Positions 19,204 to 27,110 of a stretch of 64,000 nucleotides of DNA are shown here, one piece after another. A model generated the notes under the pieces. That model was not told the origin of the DNA. It did not search any database and saw nothing but the letters and a program-made list of their open reading frames with translations. This DNA is from Amycolatopsis sp. NBC_01480 (GTDB taxonomy: Bacteria > Actinomycetota > Actinomycetes > Mycobacteriales > Pseudonocardiaceae): positions 682,001 through 746,000 of the forward strand of contig NZ_CP109442.1 of assembly GCF_036227205.1 (NCBI RefSeq). Reading direction: 5' to 3'. Made by a program: the position numbers and the translations under genes. Every line of letters begins with the position of its first letter. The first letter of the stretch is position 1.

Positions 19204-20616
19204 ATGACTGTTGATCTGAGCACCACTCTGGCCTGGACCACGGCGAGCGGCGACGCCGCCACGATGCTCGACGAGCTCCAGCCCAACATCCTGAAGGCGC
19301 ACGCCCGCGATCACCTGTCCGTGCTCTTCCTGCAGTTCGGCGAAACCAGGAAGGACGGCGCCGCGGCGAAGGCTTTCCTGGCGGCGCTGGCGAACCAGCA
19401 GATGAAGTCCGCGAAGACGCAGCTGCAGGAGATCAGCACGTTCAAGGCCGCGGGCACCGGGGGGACGCCGTACGTCGGGGTCGGGCTGACCGCCGCGGGG
19501 TATCACGCGCTGGGCGTGAAGCAGGTGCCGCAGGACGAGGCGTTCCTGCGCGGCATGCGCGACCCGGCGACGCGGCAGAAGCTCGCCGACCCGCCGCGGT
19601 CCACCTTCGATCCCGGTTACCACGGCGAAATCCACGCTGTGGTCCTGATCGGCGACGCCACCGACGGTGCGATGACCGCGCGCCGCAACGAGGTGCTGGC
19701 CCTGCTGCCGGACTCGGTCACCGTGCTGGCCGAAGAGGCGGGCCTGGGCCGCACCAACTCGCGCGGCGAGGGCATCGAGCACTTCGGCTACGTCGACGGA
19801 CGCAGCCAGCCGCTGTTCCTGGCCGAGGACGTGGACGCGGAGAAGAACTCGACCGACGGCATCAACGTCTGGGACCCGTCGGCCCCGCTTTCGCAGGTGC
19901 TGGCCGCCGACGTCGCGGCACCGGACCCGGCCGTGCACTTCGGCAGTTACTTCGTTTTCCGCAAGCTGGAGCAGAACGTGCGGCGGTTCAAGCAGGCCGA
20001 GCTCGACTTGGCCGACACGCTCGGGCTCACCGGCGACGACCGCGAGCGCGCGGGCGCCATGATCATCGGCCGGTTCGAGGACGGCACTCCGCTCACCACG
20101 CAGCGCGAGGACGGCGCGGAAAGCCCGGTGTCCAACAACTTCACCTACGAAAGCGACCTCGGGGCCGGGAAATGCCCGTTCCAGGCGCACATCCGCAAGA
20201 CGAACCCGCGGGGCAGCGGTGGTTTCGAGAAGCCCGCGGACGAGCGCCTGCACCTGATGGCGCGCCGTGGCGTGCCGTACGGCGAGCGCGCCGACGACCC
20301 GAACGCCGACGTGCCACCGGCCCAGCGCCCGGCCGGGGGTGTCGGGCTGCTGTTCGTGGCGTTCAACTCGGCGCTGGGCAGCCAGTTCGAGTTCACGCAG
20401 GCGACCTGGGCCGACAACCCGGGCTTCCCGAAGGCGCCGGTGAAGCCGGGCCTCGACCCGGTGATCGGCCAGGGGCCGCGGGAATCCTCGGAGTACGTGC
20501 CGGGCTGGGGCGGCACCACCACGGTCACCGCGCCGGCCGTGCCGCAGGCCGTCACGTGTAAGGGCGGCGACTACTTCTTCATGCCGTCGCTCGCTTTCCT
20601 GCGCGCGCTCGCCTGA
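19204..20616 (+). CDS. Dyp-type peroxidase
   Basis: A 470-residue dye-decolorising heme peroxidase, of the longer C/D-type. GXXDG motif GYVDG at 195-199 with the distal Asp198, proximal heme His329 in CPFQAHIRKTNPRG, and the RRGVPYG segment after it. The first 30 residues (LDELQPNILKAHARDHLSVL) match the usual start of this subclass. No Tat or Sec signal and no encapsulin targeting tail or encapsulin gene is visible, so it should be cytoplasmic. It reduces peroxide with phenolic or dye-like donors; in actinomycetes such enzymes can attack lignin-type substrates. ATG at 19204 behind GGGGAGGGGACC. Confidence 0.93.
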   Translation: MTVDLSTTLAWTTASGDAATMLDELQPNILKAHARDHLSVLFLQFGETRKDGAAAKAFLAALANQQMKSAKTQLQEISTFKAAGTGGTPYVGVGLTAAGYHALGVKQVPQDEAFLRGMRDPATRQKLADPPRSTFDPGYHGEIHAVVLIGDATDGAMTARRNEVLALLPDSVTVLAEEAGLGRTNSRGEGIEHFGYVDGRSQPLFLAEDVDAEKNSTDGINVWDPSAPLSQVLAADVAAPDPAVHFGSYFVFRKLEQNVRRFKQAELDLADTLGLTGDDRERAGAMIIGRFEDGTPLTTQREDGAESPVSNNFTYESDLGAGKCPFQAHIRKTNPRGSGGFEKPADERLHLMARRGVPYGERADDPNADVPPAQRPAGGVGLLFVAFNSALGSQFEFTQATWADNPGFPKAPVKPGLDPVIGQGPRESSEYVPGWGGTTTVTAPAVPQAVTCKGGDYFFMPSLAFLRALA

Positions 20617-20635
20617 TCTTCGCGCGATGCGGGAC

Positions 20636-20664
20636 GGCCCTTCCGCGGTCGGGGCGGAAGGGCC
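20636..20664. terminator. Hairpin terminator 1 after the Dyp gene
   Basis: GGCCCTTCCGC (20636-20646) pairs perfectly with GCGGAAGGGCC (20654-20664) over 11 bases with a 7-base loop, 20 bases after the stop codon. Confidence 0.7.
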
Positions 20665-20689
20665 GGGCCCCGCAGTTGCTGGGGGTATT

Positions 20690-20719
20690 GGCCCCTTCGC
20701 GCGCCCGTGCGAAGGGGCC
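20690..20719. terminator. Hairpin 2 after the Dyp gene
   Basis: GGCCCCTTCGC (20690-20700) pairs perfectly with GCGAAGGGGCC (20709-20719), 8-base loop. It is a second stem of the same 11-base length only 25 bases after the first, with related sequence (CCCTTCCGC against CCCCTTCGC). Together they form a tandem terminator before the VOC gene. Confidence 0.65.
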
Positions 20720-20770
20720 ACTCAGTGTCAAGCCGCGCCGTGGCCGGGCCGGGGTGCTTGACTGACCCGC

Positions 20771-21175
20771 ATGGAGAGAACCCCGCAGAAGATCACCACG
20801 TTCCTGATGTTCGAGGGCCGGGCCGAGGAAGCGCTCACCTTCTACCTGTCACTGTTCGAGGACGCCGCGATCGTGGCCATCAGCCGGTACGGCGCGGGCG
20901 GGCAGGGGCCGGAAGGCACCGTCGAGCACGCCACGTTCACCCTGGCCGGCCAGGAGTTCATGGCCATCGACAGCCCCGTCAGCCACGGATTCGGCTTCAC
21001 CCCGGCGGTCTCGCTGTACGTGCAGTGCTCCGACGAGGCCGAACTCGACCGGCTCTACGCGGCGCTGGGCAAGGACGGCCAGGAGCTGATGCCGCTGGGC
21101 TCGTACGGCTTCAGCACCAAGTTCGGCTGGGTGAACGACCGGTTCGGCGTGTCCTGGCAGCTGAACCTGGCCTGA
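20771..21175 (+). CDS. VOC-superfamily protein (PhnB/3-demethylubiquinone methyltransferase-like)
   Basis: A 134-residue vicinal-oxygen-chelate fold protein: KITTFLMFEGRAEEALTFYL opening, FTLAGQEFMAIDSPVSHGF centre, and DRFGVSWQLNLA end match the PhnB-like 3-dmu-9_3-mt family found widely in soil bacteria. No enzymatic activity is established for most members. ATG at 20771. Single gene behind the tandem terminators of the peroxidase. Confidence 0.88.
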   Translation: MERTPQKITTFLMFEGRAEEALTFYLSLFEDAAIVAISRYGAGGQGPEGTVEHATFTLAGQEFMAIDSPVSHGFGFTPAVSLYVQCSDEAELDRLYAALGKDGQELMPLGSYGFSTKFGWVNDRFGVSWQLNLA

Positions 21176-21223
21176 GCGGGCCGCCGGACTGGCCAACAGC
21201 CGAAGGACCCAGCGTCTGATCAT

Positions 21224-22135
21224 TCAGCGGCGGGACTCCAGCAGGTCGAGGGCGAGCAGCCCGGCACCGAGCCGTCCGGCCTCGTCGCCGAGCTTGGCCA
21301 GGCGCAGCTCCGGCAGCCGCTGGAAGGTCAGCGCCGAGGAAAGCCAGTCGCGCACCGGGTCCAGCACGTAGTCGGCCGCGGTGAACAGGCCGCCGCCGAG
21401 CACCACGACCTCCGGGGCCAGCAGCGTCAGCAGGGTCCGGATGCCGTGGCCCAGCCCGTCGAGGGCGTCGGAGACGACGGCGACGGCCGCTTCGTCGCCG
21501 TGCCGGGCCGCGTCGACGACGGGCTGCGCGCCGTCCACCGGACGGCCGGTGTGCTCGGTGTAGCGCCGGGCGATGGCCGCCGCCGAGGAGATCGCCTCGA
21601 GACAGCCCGTGGCGCCGCAGCCGCAGAGGATGCGGTGCCCGACGTCGATGTGCCCGACCTCGCCGGCCAGCCCGTGCGCCCGGTAGAGCCGCCCGTCCAG
21701 CATCAGCGCGGCCGCGATCCCGGTGCCGACGGCGATGAACGCCGCGTCCGTGCAGCCCTGCCCGGCGCCGACGCGGAACTCGGCCAGCCCGCCCGCGCTC
21801 ACGTCGTGCCCGAACGCCACCGGCAGCCCGAGCCGGCTCTCCAGCAGGTCGCCGAAGGGCACGTCGCGCCAGTCCAGGTTCGCGGAGAACCGCGCGACCC
21901 GCGCCTGCTCGTCGACGATCCCCGGCACGACCACGCCGACCGCGCCCGGCGCGCCCGTCCCGGCCTGCTCGGCGAGCACCGAGACGATCTCGGCCACCTG
22001 CTCGGCCAGCGCCTTGCCGTCCGCGCTGCGGGCCGTCGTGGCCCGCTGCGTCGCGAGCACGTTCAGGTCACCGTCGAGCAGGGCCGCCTTCACGGTCGTG
22101 CCACCCACGTCCAATGCCGCCACCAAATCAGCCAT
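21224..22135 (-). CDS. ROK-family sugar kinase (glucokinase or GlcNAc kinase type)
   Basis: A 303-residue ROK protein: N-terminal phosphate site ALDVGGTTVKAALLD, catalytic FGHDVSAGGLAEFR region, AVGTGIAAALMLDG, and the zinc motif GHIDVGHRILCGCGATGCLE that closes the sugar site; no N-terminal HTH, so it is a kinase rather than a ROK repressor. It phosphorylates glucose, N-acetylglucosamine or a related sugar with ATP. It is downstream of the peptidase gene, same strand, with an 81-base gap, so co-transcription is possible but not certain. Confidence 0.92.
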   Translation of the reverse strand: MADLVAALDVGGTTVKAALLDGDLNVLATQRATTARSADGKALAEQVAEIVSVLAEQAGTGAPGAVGVVVPGIVDEQARVARFSANLDWRDVPFGDLLESRLGLPVAFGHDVSAGGLAEFRVGAGQGCTDAAFIAVGTGIAAALMLDGRLYRAHGLAGEVGHIDVGHRILCGCGATGCLEAISSAAAIARRYTEHTGRPVDGAQPVVDAARHGDEAAVAVVSDALDGLGHGIRTLLTLLAPEVVVLGGGLFTAADYVLDPVRDWLSSALTFQRLPELRLAKLGDEAGRLGAGLLALDLLESRR

Positions 22136-22216
22136 GCCGGGATTCTCACACCCCCGGCCTCACATCGAGGTGACGTTGACTGCCGGTAGCCGGATCGGCC
22201 ACAGACTGTGGCCGGG

Positions 22217-23674
22217 TCAGGCCTTCCAATCCGGGTGCCCGGGCATCACCGGGGTTTTCGCTGTGTACAGCCAGTCGTGGAAAAACGCGCCGAGGTCCCG
22301 GCCGGAGAGCCGCTGGGCCACGTCGAGGTAGTCCTGGGTCGAGGCCGAACGGCCGTGGAAGGTGTCGTAGAAGGTCCGCTCGATCCGGTCGAACATCGGC
22401 TGCCCCACCACGTTCCGCAACGCGTACAGCGTGAGCGCGCCGCCGTTGTCGCTGCCGGAAAGCACGCCGGCGGGCGAGTTCAGGTGCGCGACCGGGCCCT
22501 CCTGCTCGAGCTGCTGGTTGTTGATGCCGTAGCGGCCGCGCATCTGCTCGTCGAACGGCTTCCCGCCGTGGGCGGAGACGTACAGGTCCTGGTAGTAGAT
22601 GGCGTGGCCCTCGCTCAGCCACATGTCGTCCCAGTCGTGCACGGCCACCGCGTCGCCGAAGAACTGGTGGGTCAGCTCGTGGACCTGGGTCGGCGTCTCC
22701 CGCGGGTCGGCCAGGAACTCCGCGCCGTACGTGGGGATCGCGGCCGTCTCGAGCGCGACGCCGCCGTAGAGCGTGTCGACGCCGAGCGCGCCGGCGCTCG
22801 CGTACGGGAACGGGCGGCCGATCGTCCGCTCCAGCCAGGCGACCTGGGCCGGGGTGTCGCGGACGCGGTCGAGCGCGGCGGGCTTGGCGGCCTTCGTGAC
22901 GTAACTGCGCACCGGGAGCCCGTGCGGGCCGACCTGGTCGACCTCGGTGAAGTGCCCGGCGGCGATCTGCACCACGTCGGTGGCGGCGGGCCGGTCCAGC
23001 CGGAAGACCGACGTCTGCCGGTCACCGTCGCGCTGCTTGCTCACGCGCGTCCCGCTCCCGACCGCGTCGACGTCGGACGGCGTGGTGATCCGGATCGTGT
23101 AAGTCGCGGGGTCGGCCGGCACGTCGTTCGACGGGAACACGGCGTGCTCGCGGTCGGGCTGGCCGAGCACGGCGAACCCGTCCGGGGTGTTCTCCCAGAC
23201 CGGCATCGGGTTTTCGAACCCGGGCGGCAGTGGCATGACCGGGGAGACCGGGCTCTTCGCGCGGTCCACGACGTAATCCACCTTCACGCTGAACGCGTGG
23301 CCCCGCGCCACCGCGCGCGCCGGCGTGACGATCAGCTTCTCCCCCTTGACTTCGAACCGCGCCGCGCGGCCGTCGACCGTCACCGAGCGGACCTGCGGCA
23401 CGGCCGAGTCGAGGCCGAACGACGAAAGCGCTTGCGTGGAAACCGCCCGCATGGTCACCGAAGCGTTCATCGTGGTGACGCCGGGCCGGTAGTCGACCGC
23501 GACGTCGTAGTCCCGCGCGTCGTAGCCGCCGTTACCCAGTTGAGGGAAGAGCCGCTCGCCCGCGCTGAGCGCGCCGGGTGTCCCGGGTTCTGCGTTCGCG
23601 GCCGCGGCCGTGCCGGTGGCCAGCACCACGGCGAGCCCGGCCACGGCGGCGTTTTTCCAGATCCGTTTCGTCAT
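22217..23674 (-). CDS. Secreted M1-family (gluzincin) metallopeptidase
   Basis: A 485-residue exported zinc peptidase. The Sec signal runs to about residue 28 (WKNAAVAGLAVVLATGTAAA, then ANAEP). The zinc motif is exact: H332-E-L-T-H336 with the third ligand E355 after 18 residues (WLSEGHAIYY). The N-terminal beta-saddle (DYDVAVDYRPG) fits the M1 family. The canonical GAMEN exopeptidase motif is replaced by GVALE, so N-terminal specificity may be altered. Start ATG 23674. It is divergent from the two-component system at 23798, which may regulate it. Confidence 0.9.
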   Translation of the reverse strand: MTKRIWKNAAVAGLAVVLATGTAAAANAEPGTPGALSAGERLFPQLGNGGYDARDYDVAVDYRPGVTTMNASVTMRAVSTQALSSFGLDSAVPQVRSVTVDGRAARFEVKGEKLIVTPARAVARGHAFSVKVDYVVDRAKSPVSPVMPLPPGFENPMPVWENTPDGFAVLGQPDREHAVFPSNDVPADPATYTIRITTPSDVDAVGSGTRVSKQRDGDRQTSVFRLDRPAATDVVQIAAGHFTEVDQVGPHGLPVRSYVTKAAKPAALDRVRDTPAQVAWLERTIGRPFPYASAGALGVDTLYGGVALETAAIPTYGAEFLADPRETPTQVHELTHQFFGDAVAVHDWDDMWLSEGHAIYYQDLYVSAHGGKPFDEQMRGRYGINNQQLEQEGPVAHLNSPAGVLSGSDNGGALTLYALRNVVGQPMFDRIERTFYDTFHGRSASTQDYLDVAQRLSGRDLGAFFHDWLYTAKTPVMPGHPDWKA

Positions 23675-23797
23675 GTGTCCACAGTGCACTCCAGCGCCCG
23701 GAGCCGCATCGGCTGACCAGCCGGAGCCGCGTAACCGGAAAGTCGTACCCACGGCTGCGCGGCACGGGCGACGCGCGCGAGACCGCCGGGGCTTACG

Positions 23798-24901
23798 GTG
23801 ATCAGCGTGCGGAACCGGCTGATCGACCTGTGCTTGGCCCTCGCGGTCACCGGTGTCCTCGTGCTGGACGGGCTCCACCGGGTCCGCACGCCGCCGTTCT
23901 GGCAGCTCGCGACCGCGGCGATGTTCGTGGTGTTCCTGCTGCGCCGCCGGTACCCGCTGAGCACCGCGCTGGCCGGCATCGCGTTGTCCTGGTTCGTGCC
24001 GACCACGCTGCTGCCGGCGACCTTCTTGATCTACAACGTCGCCGCGCGCCGCGGCCCGAAGTGGCCGACCGCCGTCGCACTGGCCGGCAACCTCGTGCTG
24101 CTGCTCGCCTTCCACCCGCCGAAGAGCCTGGCGGACTGGGAATCCACGGGCGTCGTCTCCGTGGGCTTCATCGTGCTGCCGCTGCTGGCCGGGCTGTGGA
24201 TGTACCAGCGGGCGGCGCTGCTCGACGCCCTGCGCGGGCGGGCCGATCAGGCCGAGCGCGAGCGCGACCTGCTGGCCGAGCGCGCGGTGGCGGCCGAGCG
24301 CCGCCGGATCGCCCGGGAGATGCACGACGTCGTCGCCCACCGGGTGAGCATCGTCGCGCTGCAGGCCGGCGCGCTGTCGGTGCGGGCGCCGGACGAGGAA
24401 ACGGGGCAGCTGGCCGAGGTGATCCGCGAGTCCAGCGCCGCCGCGCTGACCGAGCTGCGCGACATCCTGCGGGTGCTGCGCGACGACGTGCCCGATTCGC
24501 GCGCCCTGCCCAGCCCGACGCTGGCCGGTGTGGCGCGGCTGGCCGAAGACCTCACCGCGGCGGGCGCCCGGATCGTCGCCGAGCTGCCCGATCCGCTGCC
24601 GGAAGTGCCGGACCAGGTGGGCCGCGCCGCTTATCGGGTCGTGCAGGAATCGCTGACCAACGCGGCGAAACACGCGCCCGGCGCGACCATCCACGTGCGG
24701 CTGGGCCAGGAGGACGGGCGGCTGGTCGTCGAGGTGGCCAACCCGCTGGGCGGCTCGGCCGGGCTGCCGGTGTCGGGCTATGGGCTGATCGGCATGCGCG
24801 AGCGCGTCACCCTGGCCGGCGGCGCCCTGCGCACCGGCCCGGACGGCGCGGGCCGTTACCTGGTGCGGGCTTCGTTCCCGGCCGAGGAAGGAACACCGTG
24901 A
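23798..24901 (+). CDS. Two-component sensor histidine kinase (NarL/DesK class)
   Basis: A 367-residue membrane kinase with about four to five N-terminal membrane segments, then the HisKA_3 dimerisation domain ERRRIAREMHDVVAHRVSIV (phospho-acceptor H176) and a HATPase domain (AYRVVQESLTNAAKHAPGA; GYGLIGMRERV). No extracellular sensor domain is evident, so it probably senses the membrane. Starts are GTG at 23798 or GTG at 23807. It overlaps the response-regulator start by four bases (GTGA), so the pair is co-translated. The divergent M1 peptidase is a possible target. Confidence 0.93.
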   Translation: MISVRNRLIDLCLALAVTGVLVLDGLHRVRTPPFWQLATAAMFVVFLLRRRYPLSTALAGIALSWFVPTTLLPATFLIYNVAARRGPKWPTAVALAGNLVLLLAFHPPKSLADWESTGVVSVGFIVLPLLAGLWMYQRAALLDALRGRADQAERERDLLAERAVAAERRRIAREMHDVVAHRVSIVALQAGALSVRAPDEETGQLAEVIRESSAAALTELRDILRVLRDDVPDSRALPSPTLAGVARLAEDLTAAGARIVAELPDPLPEVPDQVGRAAYRVVQESLTNAAKHAPGATIHVRLGQEDGRLVVEVANPLGGSAGLPVSGYGLIGMRERVTLAGGALRTGPDGAGRYLVRASFPAEEGTP

Positions 24902-25539
24902 TCAAGGTCCTGCTGCTCGACGACGAGGCACTGGTCCGCAGCGGCATCCGGATGATCCTGGAGTCCGATCCGGAGATCCGCGTGGTCGCCGAGGCCGGTG
25001 ACGGCGAGGGCGTCGCGGAGCTGGTCGAGCAATACCAGCCGGACGTGGTGCTCACCGACATCCAGATGCCGCGGGTCGACGGGCTGGAGGTGACCCGCGT
25101 GGTGGCCGCCGGACCGGGCGCGCCGCAGGTGGTGGTGCTCACGACGTTCGACCTCGACGAGTACGTGCACACCGCGCTGCGCCACGGCGCCACCGGATTC
25201 CTGCTGAAGGACACCCCGCCGCGGGACCTGGTCCGCGCCGTCCACCTGGTCCAGCGGGGCGAGGCGATGCTGGCCCCGTCGATCACCCGCCGCCTGCTGA
25301 CGCACTTCGCGTCGGGGGAAGCCCTCCAGGGCGCCAAGACCCGGCTCGACGTGCTGACCCCGCGCGAACGCGAGGTGGCCGTCGCCGTCGCGCACGGTTC
25401 CAGCAACGCCGCGATCGCCGCCGCGCTGGGCCTGAGCGAGGCCACGGTGAAGGTGCACGTGGGCCGCATCATGTCCAAAGTGGACGCTACCAATCGCACC
25501 CAGGTCGCCATTCTGGTGCACGACGCGGGCCTGGCCTGA
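24898..25539 (+). CDS. Two-component response regulator, NarL/FixJ family
   Basis: A 213-residue regulator: receiver domain (VIKVLLLDDEALVRSGIR) with phospho-acceptor D54 in VVLTDIQMPRVDG, then a LuxR-type HTH (LTPREREVAVAVAHGSSNAA / IAAALGLSEATVKVHVGRIM). GTG at 24898 overlaps the kinase stop, which fixes the start and the partnership with the kinase. Targets unknown. Confidence 0.96.
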   Translation: MIKVLLLDDEALVRSGIRMILESDPEIRVVAEAGDGEGVAELVEQYQPDVVLTDIQMPRVDGLEVTRVVAAGPGAPQVVVLTTFDLDEYVHTALRHGATGFLLKDTPPRDLVRAVHLVQRGEAMLAPSITRRLLTHFASGEALQGAKTRLDVLTPREREVAVAVAHGSSNAAIAAALGLSEATVKVHVGRIMSKVDATNRTQVAILVHDAGLA

Positions 25540-25552
25540 CCCCTGGGTCAGG
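25535..25552. terminator. Short hairpin at the response-regulator stop
   Basis: CCTGACCC (25535-25542) pairs with GGGTCAGG (25545-25552) over the stop codon. The 2-base loop is tight; pairing of the inner bases may open it. It is a weak terminator candidate before the nitroreductase. Confidence 0.4.
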
Positions 25553-25590
25553 GGTGGCCGCCGGGGCGGCGGGCAGGGCAGAATCGGCCC

Positions 25591-26193
25591 ATGGAGTTCA
25601 GGGATGTGCTGCGGGGCCGCCGGATGGTGCGGAGCTACCGGCCGGACCCGGTCGACGACGAGGTACTCCTGCGGATCGTGCGGATGGTCCACCGGGCGCC
25701 GAGCGGCGGGTTCAGCCAGGGCCACCGGCTGGTCGTGATCACCGCGCCGGAGGTGCGGAAGCGGATCGCCGAGGCGTCGGAGGAGCCGTACCTCGAAGCC
25801 GGGTTTCCGCCGTGGATCTCGCAGGCGCCCGTGCACATCGCCGTCGGCGTGCGCGAGGAGTCCTATCACGAGCGCTACCGCCAGCCGGACAAACTGGAGG
25901 CGGACGGCACCGAGACCATCTGGCCGGTGCCGTACTGGTGGTTCGACAGCGGCGCCCTGCTCACCCTGCTCCAGCTCGCCGCGGCCGATGAGGGCCTTTC
26001 GACCGGTTTCTTCGGTCCGGACGACTCCGACGAGATCGCCGCACTGCGCGCGGCCATCGGATTCCCGGACGACGTCGGGCTTTCCGGGGTGCTCACGCTC
26101 GGGTACGAGGCGGCCGGGGCGCCCGGCCCGTCCAAGTCCAGCCTGAGCCGGCAGCGGCTGCCGCTCGACGCGCTCGTGCAGTGGACGCGCTGA
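25591..26193 (+). CDS. Nitroreductase-family FMN oxidoreductase
   Basis: A 200-residue nitroreductase-fold protein: FRDVLRGRRMVRSYRPDPV at the N-terminus with the FMN-binding arginines, RAPSGGFSQGHRLVVI, ALLTLLQLAAADEGLSTGFF and a C-terminal LTLGYEAAG. It should bind FMN and use NAD(P)H to reduce nitro or quinone-like compounds. It differs clearly from the BluB homologue at 46707. ATG at 25591. Single gene between the two-component system and the hydrolase. Confidence 0.88.
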   Translation: MEFRDVLRGRRMVRSYRPDPVDDEVLLRIVRMVHRAPSGGFSQGHRLVVITAPEVRKRIAEASEEPYLEAGFPPWISQAPVHIAVGVREESYHERYRQPDKLEADGTETIWPVPYWWFDSGALLTLLQLAAADEGLSTGFFGPDDSDEIAALRAAIGFPDDVGLSGVLTLGYEAAGAPGPSKSSLSRQRLPLDALVQWTR

Positions 26194-26306
26194 GGCCCGG
26201 GGTACGAACGGACACGATGGCGGGAACGTCCGAGCAGGGTCGTGGCACCGCCCCCGGCACGTGGTTAGCGTCGAGGGCAGGAGTTCGGCTAACGGAGGAG
26301 ACCGCC

Positions 26307-27104
26307 ATGGACCGGCGCACGTTCGGCAAACTCGCGGCATCCGGCGGGGTCGCTTCGGTGTTCGCCGCGAGCGGTCTCGGCGGCGCCGTGGCCTCGGCTT
26401 CGTCTGGTTCGGCGGTTTCGTCCGGCAAGCCGGGGCGCAGTGTGGTGCTGGTCCACGGCGCGTACGCCGACGGTTCCTGCTGGGCGGACGTGATCCGGGG
26501 CCTGCAGGCCGCCGGGGTCACCGCGACCTCGGTGCAGAATCCGCTGACCTCGCTGGCCGACGACGCCGCGGCCGCCCGCCGGATCCTGGACCTGCAGCCG
26601 GGCCCGACCGTCCTGGTCGGACACTCGTACGCCGGCTCGGTGATCAGCGAGGTCGGCGACCACCCGGCCGTCAGCTCGCTGGTGTACCTGTCGGCCCGCG
26701 CGCCGGAAGCCGGTGAGGACTACCCCGCGCTGGCCGCGAAATTCCCCACTCCGCCCGCGAACGCAGGAATCGTGTACGTCAACGGTTTCGGCGGTTTGAC
26801 CGAGGAAGCTTTCCTCGACGACTTCGCCAACGGCGTCCCGCGTGACCGGGCGCGGGTGCTGTACGCCGCGCAGGGCCGGGTCGCGCAGACCTTGTTCGGC
26901 ACCAAGACCACGGCCGCGGCTTGGCAGCACAAGCCTTCCCGGTACGTGATCACCACCGAGGACCGCACCACGGCGCCCGAATTGCAGCGGTTCGTCGCGA
27001 AGCGGATGAACGCCGAGGTGCTGGAAATCGCCTCGGGCCACCTGTCGCTGATCACGCACCCGCGTGAGGTGACGCGGTTCATCCTGGGCGCGGTGCGCGC
27101 GTAA
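26307..27104 (+). CDS. Tat-exported alpha/beta hydrolase
   Basis: A 265-residue hydrolase with a twin-arginine signal (DRRTFGKLAASGGVASVF, then a hydrophobic stretch and AxA-like ASAS), followed by the fold: VVLVHGAYADGSCW oxyanion region, nucleophile elbow GHSYAGS, and C-terminal catalytic His in SGHLSLITHP. It resembles secreted esterase/lactonase-type hydrolases. ATG at 26307 follows GGAGGAG, and the Tat motif needs this start; the longer upstream frame is not used. Neighbouring nitroreductase ends 114 bases before. Confidence 0.88.
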   Translation: MDRRTFGKLAASGGVASVFAASGLGGAVASASSGSAVSSGKPGRSVVLVHGAYADGSCWADVIRGLQAAGVTATSVQNPLTSLADDAAAARRILDLQPGPTVLVGHSYAGSVISEVGDHPAVSSLVYLSARAPEAGEDYPALAAKFPTPPANAGIVYVNGFGGLTEEAFLDDFANGVPRDRARVLYAAQGRVAQTLFGTKTTAAAWQHKPSRYVITTEDRTTAPELQRFVAKRMNAEVLEIASGHLSLITHPREVTRFILGAVRA

Positions 27105-27110
27105 AGCCGG

